Assembly (NCBI GenBank): GCA_019648995.1
Contig: BLXT01004061.1
Location: forward strand, 2,066,965-2,093,946
DNA: 26,982 bases
DNA from: Plakobranchus ocellatus
Taxonomy: Eukaryota; Mollusca; Gastropoda; Plakobranchidae
Direction: 5' to 3'
A model generated the notes under the pieces. It was not told the origin of the DNA, made no database searches, and saw only the letters and a list, made by a program, of their open reading frames with translations. Shown one piece after another: positions 11,201-22,900 of the stretch; position 1 is the stretch's first letter, and each line of letters begins with the position of its first letter. The translations under genes and the position numbers were made by a program.

Positions 11201-14200
11201 GAAAAAAAAAGTAAGCCTTTCTGATTGTACAGATGTTCTGTTTAAAAAGTATTTGCTTTTTATTCCACTTTTCTTTGGAAAATGTATTTTGAATGTCAAT
11301 GTTTTGCTATTGACCTCTAGCTTATCTTTATCTTTTTTACATCCATTGAACTCCTTCTCTTTAAATTCAAAGTTAAAGATAAAAAAAGTAAATTTTTTCT
11401 TCTTTTATTCCTTTCAAAACTTTGCATAATGCTTTTACTTTCTTACCTGAACTAATCCCGATCTATTGTATAACCTGCAGAGTTTAGTGATGATCACTTG
11501 TCCCAGCGGAGCATGCAGGAAGTCTATTACTTATGGCGTCTGGCTGGAGGTGACCTGGAGAGTGTGCTCAAGAAGGCAGGCATGTCTAAGACACGACCAC
11601 CAGTCAACCTACTGCCCTGGTGAGCTTATTGAAAACCATACCCTGAGTCATAAAAACCTTTCGACCAGACAATTCTGCACCCTGCATCATAAGGTTCTTG
11701 AGGGTCGTGGGTGCCAGTTGCAAAGTTAATGACAACTTTCTGCTCGTCAAATTTTTTTTTTTGCTTTTCCTTTACTTTCATTAACTTGAAAGTAGTTTGT
11801 TTTTTTTTTCTTTAAAATTTTGAGATTTTTCTGCTCTATGAAAAATTATTTAGGCATATTTTATTTTTAATTTAGCCTAAAATTTTATTTTAAAGGACCA
11901 AAAAAAAAGGCCTAAAATTTAGCCTTTTTTTCTAGATACATATGATATTTGAATAAAGAAAGTGTTGAAACTTTGCCAAAAACATAATTCTTTGTTAAGA
12001 TTGCATTTAGCATTCAAGAGCCTATACAATCTTATGGCCAAGGATGTATCTTTGACTGAATGAAAAGCTAAACGTTTATCAAAGATGTTCCTAGAAGAAA
12101 GAAATTTGTTTTTGTCTAAATCTTAATCAAGATTTTAAAAAAAATACATATATATCTCTAATTTTTCTTTGAGCGGAAAAACCTCAAACTTGTAAACGAA
12201 ACAAAAATAGTAAATTAGAACTTCAATATCCATACATCTGCTGATGCTCTTGTGATGATGGTTGAAGTTTTAGGGTTCTGTATTGTACCTTATATCAGTG
12301 TAAAGGAACCGGAAAGGAGGTATTTTTTCAAGGATTGTGTTATTAAAAGGTAATAAAGATACCAAGCCATATTGTGAATGTTTTAGAAAAGATTATATCA
12401 GTGCATTTCTGAAATGCAATCATCATGTGATAGCCCTTAGGCCCATGAATCTATGATTTTTAAAATTACAGTTTTGTTTAAGTCCCACTTTGCTGTTGTG
12501 TTGGAATGGTGATCACATGTCATATCCTATTTTTTTACAACATACATCTTTCAGTTTTGGTATACTAGATGGTGATGTTTTTGGTCAGGACAGAGACTAT
12601 GCTGAGTTGCTGGATAACACTGTGATCATTCTCAACCAGGAGCAGTTGAGGCATGTAAGTCACTTAGTGGGCATATTAGCAATGACTAACTTGATAGCTA
12701 CCAGAATGTTTGGAAACACTGAAGTTTCTCTGTGGTAGAGTGGGCTTATATAAAGCTGGCTGAAACTTTCAGCTTGTATCTGGCCAATCAATGCGTCAGA
12801 GATGTTCCCTCTTTTGGAAACCCAACAGTGTAAGGGGAAGGGAAGTGGAATGCCATAACTTGACCATGCACAAGTCTGTTGACTTTTGATGCACATGTCA
12901 TTTAGTGGACAAGTCTGCTGAGACAGTTCACTTAGTGGATAATATGTCGGCTGAGACAGTTCACTTAGTGGATACTATGACAGTTAAGACACATGTCACT
13001 TTGTGAGGGGAGGGTGGGGGGAGCAAGGTTGTTGAAGGAGGGGAAGAAAGAGGTACAGGTATGCTATATGAGTGGGTAATTGAGGTACTAATAGGAGTGG
13101 AAGACTGAGATGCTTAGAAAGACGTGATTGCCAACTGTTAAAAGTCTTTGTAACTTTTATGATGCTAAGACTATTTTTTTCCCACAATGTTTATGAAATA
13201 ACTATACCAGTTGTGAAGAAGCTGAATTTTGTATTTTAAATTTTTTCAATTTTTCACGTAGTGTTATTGTTTAGCTAGGGAGTGATTTGAGATCTTTTTG
13301 GCCAAGGAGGCCTAAGTTTAGACCGTTAGATAAATAAAGACAAGGTTCGGTTGTTATAACAGCTAGCTGAGACTTTCTCAGGCTGAGTTTAAAAGAAAGG
13401 TAGTTGGGAAACTAGTTTCGTTTCTGTCATTTTGTGATGTTATGGGAATGTACAGGTGCATTGTTTGTGACGGGTATGTTGGTAGACCTTTACTTTCTAG
13501 GATGATTGTGTTTTAGTTGTTTGATTGTGATAGTTTCTCATGTAGAGTATGCTGGTGTTGGTAGATTGATAATTAATATCTTCTTTTTTTTTCTCTTACT
13601 AGTTGCCAGTTCTTCCCAGGACATTGTAACAGGCTTTTAAAGAATTCCTATTTTAATATATTTGAATTGATCTCGGGTTCTACCTCCAAGCAAAGTTTAC
13701 ATCACTTTGAACTTTCAAACTTTTGAGTTTATTTTGCCTGTGACAGTTGTGGTGAATGTTCTAGTTTAGTTAATCCACCCCTTGATATTTTATTGAATAA
13801 TGACTTTCTCTTTTATTGATATTTTTGATTATTATCATGAGTTTCAGATCTAAATGAAGAAATAAAAAAGCTATTGAGTGCACAAACTTATATTCAGCTG
13901 TATCATACAAATGCATATTCTTCATTTTGAAACATTTTACACGTTTGGGTGCTTGTTGCATGCAGTAAATTAGCTTAAATGTGCACAGTTCACTCCTGGG
14001 ACAATGGTTGCCATGTTTTCATTTGAAATTTATTTACTTTTTTTTTTCATTTGCTCCAATACTAGCACATGTGCACTAGGGTTTTCATCATCTAACAGTT
14101 ATTATTGAATCACATAGCCATGAAGGAACTGAAGCAGGGAGAAAAGCGGATAAAGCCCACTTTTAAATAGATTATTATCTTTTTTTATATATCCATAATA

Positions 14201-17200
14201 AAATGTAATGTGTCCTTATTTCCCTCAGCGTTTACGAGACATTCCTCCTCGGGCTTACTACCCCAGGCTTGAAGACGAGTAAGTCTCTAGCAATTCTGTC
14301 GCAATCCTTTATCAAATATTATTACTCTTGTAAATTATAAGTACTCTGTATTATTGTGATCAACATTATCAAATTTTGATAAGTAGAATTCTTTTCTTAA
14401 TACAATTTATAGCTATTTATAGATTTCCAATGGAGATTTGTCATCAGAATTGAATTGGTCATTCAAATATGCTGATAATTTAAGCTTTATTTATGACCTG
14501 GAGCAACTTAATGTCAGCAGACTCTGTTGTATTCAAACAGTAAAAAATTTTGTTCAGTAAAATGATTTTATTTGGTTTTCAAGGTAAAGTGAAAAAAAGT
14601 GAAAATGAAAATGCAACACACATACTTTCTATACTCATTGTTCTGAGACAAAAAATTTTTTTAATGTCTTCTGTCAGGACAAAACAGTTGGATGGCCAGC
14701 AATTGCCAACTTCTCCCAGTTGTGGAGAACTGACCACTTCTGCCACTTTGCCCCTGATCATAAGGGAGAGAGATGTTGAGTATCAGGTATGTAGTTGACA
14801 GCGGACAGGACTTGCACAATTTGTCAGATGTGTCCACAACATTATTTGTACATCGATTTTTAACAATTTTTAATGCTTCTCTCTCTTTGCCGTTTTAAAT
14901 TGTACAGATTTTGCACATAATTACAAAATCTTTATCTGTTTTTTTTTTTTTTACTGTTGCATAACATATTAATGGCAGTTTATGTCTGTATCAATGATTT
15001 GAAATGATCAAAATGGCACCTCTGACTTATTTGGACTGGTCTCAGGGAATTAAGATAATTTTCCACGTGTGGTGTATTTATATAAATCGTTTTACATCTT
15101 GCTCTTCATTTTATGTAACATGTTTTTTTTTCTCTTCTTTTTATGCAAACTTTGTCACTACTCTCTCCTCAGTTCCACCGAATTATTCTCTATGACCGCT
15201 TACTGATTGCCTACCCTTTCAAACGCCCACATATCTGGCGAGAAGCACGAGTGGACATACCTCCTCTGGTCAGAGCAAATGTATGGGCAGCTCTTCTTGA
15301 AGTTGAGGTAAAGAATATAAGATTACCGTCGTTAACACAAAAAAAAGAAAAAAAAGAAAAGGAAGTTAATTATACATAAGAAAATGGACAGGAAAAAAAA
15401 ATAGGCTGGAAACAAAAAAATTATTGGAAATGTCAAGAAATTTTATTATTATGATTTGAAATGGATGACTTTTACTCAGAGAGAAACGTAAAACATTGAT
15501 CTGAAGTCATGTGAAGATAATTGTGTTAAGGCTCGCTTGTTATTTTCTTGACCTGTATAACGATATTCTATATAATTTGAAATGATTTACTGAATTAAAT
15601 TACATCTCATCCATCATCTAAACATGTTGAATTTGGAGAATTAAAAAACTTTTTGTTTTTTTTGTAAACTACAACTTTTTCTGGCTTTCCAAGAGCACAA
15701 TGAAATGTCTGGAAGATAAACATTGTTGATTTTAAAAGTCATGCTCTCCATTTATTGCTGAGATATAGATGATATTTATCTTTTGTTGCACACAGTTGGT
15801 CAAATGTATGTTTGTATGTATATTGCAAAAAAATTGTTGTTTGTCATCAATGCTTGAATTTGGTAAAAGGGAAAGAAAATAAGTCTGGGCCAGGATAAGA
15901 GGTCTTAATTTTTTTTTAGAAAAAGCACTTCAAAGGTGGAGAAAAGAACTTTTAATTCTTCTCTTTTTCTCAAAGTATTATATATGCAACATCTGAATCA
16001 TTAGGACTGGTCTCAAGCTTTATGCTGAATTAGGGAAAATCCCTTTTGCTTGTAAATATGGAGCCTTATCTTTTTTTTTATATTGAAGCGTCATATCTTT
16101 TATTGCGATAGCTTGTAATGCTTCACAGGGTGATGTTCAGGGAGATTATGATGCCATTGATAAAGAGACACCAACTGCCACAGACAGACAGGTAGGCTTT
16201 TGAGTTGTATGACTTCATGAGAAAGGAACATAACAGTTTTCTGATTTAGGATTATTATATATATATANNNNNNNNNNNNTTTTTTTTAGATTTTTAATTT
16301 TTTCCCCTAGCATTAACAAATGCTTTGAAGTTTGTAAGGTTTTGAAGCGTGTTTCTGAAAAGGTAAAAAATGTAAAGAAAGATTTTCTCTTTAATATTAC
16401 CTATGAAAAATATTGTTTCTCTTCACGTGCCAAATCTAAAATAGACCTGGTTGATCATGTTTTGATATTTATTTCTCTGCTCATATGCATTCATAAAAGT
16501 AGACAGCTGGCATCTGATCGTTTTCTTTGTACTCCTCTCCAGATTGTTTAAAAACATTATTGCTTGATTACCATTACTTTTTGGGGTTTTGGTGGGGCAG
16601 CAGTTAGTAGACTCACTCTGAATTCCTCAGGAATTTTTCTGTTAAGGGTTCAGACCTGCCACTAATGTGATGAAAATAATGAAAAAGAGTGCCTGATATT
16701 GGGCAGGCTATTAAACCACTTACAAAAAAAATCCCTTTATTTTCTTGAGTAATCATTACATCTAACAAATAGTGCAGCTTGTGACAAATTCTAGATCTAG
16801 CTTTGCACATGGGCCTTTATTTCTGTTTTTTGGTCCAAAAAATTTTTCACAATATTCATATATGCACAAACTAATGGGCTGAGCATTTGCATAGATCCCT
16901 TACCTAGATCTAGTAGGGTTTAGATCTAGACTATTCTCAATCACATTGTATTCTCGGCCAAAACTATGTGATATGCTCTTGTTTGTTAATAATTTTATTG
17001 TGTGATGGAGTTTATTTGTTGAGATTTTTTTAGGGCTGGATTTATGTAAACAAGTTGGCTTCCCATTCTTCCCTTCTCTTTTTTTACTATCATATCATGT
17101 GATATATTCTAGATATTTATATTCTAGAAAACTAGAGATGCTAAGTATAAAAATGTGAGATTTTAAGAGATTAAAAGGGAATGTAATTGCTGTGTACAAG

Positions 17201-19907
17201 GGATGGATCTACAAAGAGTTACAGCCAATACATTAGAGATGATAGAGTATCAATGAAGTCCAAACTTTGAGTTTGTGAGCACAGTTGTAAAGTAGATCAC
17301 ATAAGATTTTGTTCTACATTTTGTTTAGATCTAGACCAATTAACTAGTTAATACTATTAATTTGCTGACTTCCCAAGAAAATAACATTTTCTTCAATTTT
17401 TATAAAATCTGGAGTTATTCAAGTCTTTTTGTCTGATCAAAAGAATTCCATTGTCACCTGTATTTTATTTAGAATTAGATCTAGATCTTAAGTAGCACAG
17501 CAGCTTATTTTTGTGACATAATGAGGCGTTTGAGGCAGAATTATGTGTAACCAACATTGGTGCAGTTGTCTTAATCATTTATTTGTTACATCCATTCCCT
17601 CTAAGCTTTGCGAGACTCTTGCAATGTTTGATACTATTTACAATCTGTGATAAGTGATCTCTGGGAAGTATGAAACCTATTTTTACGTGGTTAATTTTCA
17701 GCAAAATGTCTCATTTTAGGGTAAAGTTGAACATATATTTTTCGGCTTTCTCTTGTTACCCGCTAGATTGAGGTGGACATTCCTCGCTGCCACCAGTACC
17801 ACGAGCTGTTATCTTCCCCTACTGCCCATACCAAGTTCAAGCGAGTATTGAAGGCTTGGGTTCTCAGTAACTTTGGGCAGTACGTCTACTGGCAGGGCCT
17901 GGACTCGCTGTGTGCTCCATTCCTCGCTCTCAACTTCAACAATGAGGCTATGGCCTTTGCCTGCCTCTCAGCCTTCATTCCCAAATATCTGCATAAGTTT
18001 TTTCTCAGGGATAATTCCCCAGTTATACAAGGTCAGTGGAGAGCGATCAAGAGCTGGAAGTTTTAAATACAATAAAACCATGTATATAGAATTATGGTGC
18101 CATACATGTATTTCAAAATGGAATATCTATTTTTTTCACAACATGAAAACAAGGAAATCACGAATATGAGCCTAACTAATTGACCAATGACTCTTCTAGG
18201 ATTAAAACAAGTTTTATGGTTTGCATTTAATTAATATTATACAGTATGTAGAGTTAGACTAAAGCAGAAAAATTTCTGAAGAATGTCATCATAGGTATTA
18301 TCATATTGACAATGACCTTTCTTTCTAGCATTTGGCGTTTTGCTCTGATATTATAAATTAAGGAATTTCTGTGAGGAGAAAAATTGAATATTACACCATT
18401 GTTATAAAGTGATGTTTCATCTTTCTACAGAATATCTGGCAGTTTTCTCTCACCTGATCGCATTCCACGACCCAGAGCTGAGTAATCATCTGGATGGTAT
18501 AGGCTTCATTCCTGATGTGAGACTTTTTTTTACTATCACATCTTCTGAGCTAACTTTATAATCATTAGAATTGGTCATCTCTCAGGTTTGCAAGGTCATC
18601 CTTTTCGGTGTTTTTTTTAAAAATAAAGTTTAAAAAAAATATAATGACATGGTTTCTCCAATTTTTGTCGTTGGTACATTGCACTCTACCAAACTGTTAG
18701 CAGTATGATATTTTTATTAATGCCTCATCATGTTTTCACATTTGATCCTGGAAGAATTTTAAGGGAACAATTGGAAACACCTACACATGAAAATTGGCAG
18801 GCTTTTAGGGGTCTTAAGAGTCTTTTTTACTTATTAATTGTAAGATCAGGCATTTTGTATTTTGAGAATTTAGTCTTTAATTGTGATCAAAGAGGCAGAC
18901 ATTTTCGACCATCATAAAGTGCACATTTTTTTTTTTTTGTACACTCATGCTATTATTTTTTTAGTTCATCAGTTTATTGGTTTTTTTGTTTTGTTATTTT
19001 TTTTTCAGCTGTATGCCATTCCTTGGTTCCTGACAATGTATGCCCGTAAGTTTCCTCTTTTCTTTAACATTTTTAATACATACATTTTGATGTCACCCAA
19101 GTCTTTTTAGAATCCCATATAACGAAAATACACTAGCAAGCTTGGGAATTTTTTTTTTCCCGAAGTTGGAAAAATGGAAAAAAAAAAAAAAAAAGAAAAA
19201 CGAAGTTAATACTTCCACGAAGCAAATGATAAAGTCAAATTTCACCCACATGAAGGAAGTTCAGCAAATACTTTTAGAAAATGTCTTTAGATAAACTACA
19301 TTATGTCATTCCTCTTAGTTTATTTTTGAATGTATAATTAGCAAGTGTATTGAAGTATCCAGGGAAGAAAAAAATCTCGAGGAATAAATTTAGAGCAATT
19401 TATGTAATGTCTACCTAAAGAAACACTTATCTTTCATTTTTTAGTTTGGCTTGGTTTTGCAAACCTCATCACAATGATAAAAATATCAAATGATTATAAT
19501 TATGTCTGAGGGTGAAATTTGACTTAAAGGCTTTTAAAAATATTTTCTAAAATATGTATGAAGATTAGAAACACAATCATTCATATTTTGAACATTTATA
19601 AGCTTTACAATTTTGAGGAAGCTTGTGTTTTTATAATCTAAACTTTTTTGCCTAGATGTGTTCCCCATGCACAAGATAATGCACCTGTGGGACACCCTAT
19701 TGCTTGGCAACTCTTCATTGCCTCTGTGTATTGGCGTGGCAATTCTGCAGCAGCTGCGAGATCGCCTGCTGTCCTTTGGATTCAATGAGTGCATTCTGCT
19801 CTTCTCTGACATGCCAGGTACAATGTGGTCCACTTCATTTAAGTCTCGCTAAACCAAATTCTATGGTATTTGAGAGAAGTTCAATTAAATGTTTAGATAA
19901 AATTATG

Positions 19908-19943
<36 letters not shown>

Positions 19944-22900
19944 CTACTACAATAGCTGTGTGATGTAAACCTGTTTTGAATTTGATGATTTTCTTGCGAA
20001 GTTGGTATTGCCAATTGTTCTTTCGTCACACAGATTATGGAAATTGTGCGCTATTATTAACAGGATTTTAATGTTCTTTTAACAAAAAAAAAAAATAAAT
20101 AAATGAAAATTCTCCACCTGGCTTAACATATAAAACTTCTGTTGGAATAATATCAGAAAAAATTTGCAGTTACCCATGTAATCTTAGAAGTAATTATTAT
20201 TAAGAAATTAATTTGTTTCCTGTCAATATATAAACTTCGAAAATTCCACTTTTAAAAACTTTTTGCTCCTACACTGTACATGTTATTCACTGTTGTTTCA
20301 TTTTACATGATCAGCTACTTTTTCTAAAAGAAAACCTGTGATACCTTTGTTTGTGGATCAGCTCTTGCTATATATTTAAACTCTTTCCAAATGTAAAAAG
20401 AAATCAGGAATGATTAAATTCTAAACTCAAATTTTTCTTTCTTTTTGTTCCCTTTTGTCACCACAATTATGCACAGAAATTGATATTGAGCGGTGCGTAC
20501 AAGATTCTATAAAGATCTTCTGCAGCACTCCCAAAAGCGCCACCTACAGGCAGCATGCCAGACCAGCAAAGCCAAGAAATACGGAGGAGAGACCTAATAT
20601 ATCGTATTATAGCAGGGATTACAATGAAATGCCACATACAGATCTGGTATGTATTGAATCTGTGGTTTTGAAAAAAATTGTGCAGTTCTTTTGCAAAGAC
20701 AGCTTCGAAAATCAATGCTTGATTTTGAACATTTCAAATCATTCATGAAGGCTTCGTTCACATAATTATGTAAAAATGATTTCAGGAGCAAGTCTTAGTT
20801 TTTGTTGAAATTTTCTCATAAATGCGATCTTTTAATGTGTCTCAACGATTTCTTTATCTTTTTGTTTTCATGAGCTCTGCTTATTTGCTTAACTACAAAA
20901 AGCTTAGAAAACATTAAATATACAAATGTGGCCAGGCAAACATATTTCAAATCCAATGTTGGAGGAAAATACTGGTAGTAGGCCTATTCATTAGTTTGAT
21001 ATGTCTTGAGTAGTTAAAGCCATGATTTTGGCTCAGTATGTGTTGACAGGATTAGAAAAATATCAAAGTGCATGCCAATGTAGAAAACCATTGAAATATG
21101 TCAAGCAGCTCTACCATAGCCAATTAGAGAGCAGTATTCTCAGTGTTAAGTCTTGGATGATACTGCTTTTCATTTGGCTATGCCAGAGCTTAAGACTTAG
21201 ATTTTTACTTTCCTTAGCTCTTGATCTTCATCCCCCCCCCCTCTCTTTCAACCTAGTATTTAAGGGTTAAGAAAAAAAACATAATCCCATTTTTATCTTT
21301 GCAGTCCATGGAACCTATTCCTATAGAAGAACTCAAAGGAGAGAAATGCCCACGCATTTCAGCAGAAGATTTGATTGAGCTTGGAGAACTGGCTGGCATT
21401 GGTTACTCTCGCAGCCCCACCAAGAAACGTCAGGGAAGCAAACCCATGATCTTCATTGTGGATGTCAGGTCACAAGACGAGTATCCTTTTATGATTGATC
21501 TCAGTAACCATTTTATGAGTCAAAAACTTTTAACTGCTCATACTGCTTGTGAATGGAAATTGAGGATGGTTGTGAAGCAACAAAAAATCACTTCATTTTT
21601 TTGTGAAGTTCGTAGGATCCCACCATTTTCATATTTGTAATAGGAGGTTATTCATTTTGGAACCAGTGCTTTTAGATGCAAAAAATTCATGCAATGAGAA
21701 CCAGCCAAAGCAAGAAAAAAAAATCAATGCCACGATTTGGGCCTTGTTGCTAACAAAGTATGGTAAATTACCTTGAGGTAAGAATAGAAGAGACAATCAG
21801 TTTTTGGGTTTCTTGTCTATCATGCTTAGAAATGCAATCAGATGCCTGCCATAATTAAATCCAATTTATTATTGGGATCTAGTGAAGTTTTTTGTTTTTT
21901 TTTTTAACTCTTTTAAGTGATGCAAAAATTATAGAGCTATCTTGTGTAGAAGTAAAAAATATAGGTTATTGAAAGTTATGCATTAACTTAGATTTTATTT
22001 TTTTAACTTTACTTATTATCAATCTTCAAATGATTTTGACTGAAGCCCCCTTCCCAATGCGGCCAACAGCCAAATCTAATTTGGAATATGATTATGTTTG
22101 TTTGCTCAATTGTATCATAGTGATGAAAACGCAAAAACATTATTTTAATTCTTTTTTTCATGAAAGCTGATTGAACATTGCTTGTTTGTCTTTCAGCTGG
22201 CATACTGATCTTTGGCTTTTAGCCCTTGCTTGGCTGAGTAAAAAGTTCTTGCAGATTTCAGGCCATGGAGTTATTAAGTCCTCTCTGGAAACCAGCTCTT
22301 CCTTTCCTCAGCCTTAGAACCTTTTTTTTTTCATCCTTTACTGTGTACACTAAGCTATCGACGAGGCACTCTTCAAGGCAGCATCAACATTCCGTTTCAA
22401 ACAGCCTTCTCTCCCGAGGGTGACCTGGTGCAGTGCCCTGCAGTGACAACACTCAACCAGAAGCGCAGTCAGGTCATAGTTGTGCTCGGCAACAGAGGTC
22501 GCAGCGCAGCTAACGTGAGTGGTTGTGTCTCTTTTCATAAAAACTTTCCTATTTATCCATTTTGCCAGTCCACAATAGCAGGTTGTAAATTACCTGATCA
22601 ACTCTAGCCATGTCATTTAGACCTGTATATTATATTATAGCGGTGATATAAACAAAAATAAAAGTTCACATTCATAGATATTTTTTCCTCTAGATCAATT
22701 GTGACACAGCCAGAGAAAGTCAAGCTTGTCAAAAAATGTTAGAGTTTACAGTAATTTTTTGTCTATTTCAAATGATGCTTGTGCAAATGTCAGGATGAAT
22801 ATAATCAAAGGGTAGACAGTGACACAGTGTATAATTGAATGAGATCCTAGCCTTTGATTGCTGCAGTATACTTGATTTATGCGCACAAATTTATTATCAA

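Larger units (their letters stand above)
16192..17766 (+). other. TBCK: Intron 16 (1.6 kb) with assembly gap, SINE and TCTAGATCTAGA motifs
   Basis: It contains a TA repeat running into a 12-N gap (16268-16279), a tRNA-derived SINE (about 16590-16731) and five or more TAGATCTAGA-type motifs between 16791 and 17488. Confidence 0.9.

Noticed and set aside
12660-12896. Antisense 78-codon open frame beside exon 12
   Set aside because: It has no known motif and lies in intron sequence next to tandem repeats.
12893-13003. Possible CRISPR-like array
   Set aside because: The repeats are contiguous and degenerate without spacers, in an animal intron.
16593-16657. Functional tRNA gene
   Set aside because: The A-box and B-box are present, but the sequence does not fold with a complete acceptor stem and is followed by a SINE body.
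19534-19833. 99-codon antisense open frame over exon 20
   Set aside because: It is the shadow of the highly conserved TBC exon on the plus strand.
20467-20791. Antisense open frames over exon 21
   Set aside because: They are shadows of TBCK exon 21.
22350-22538. Antisense open frame over exon 23
   Set aside because: It is the shadow of the rhodanese exon.
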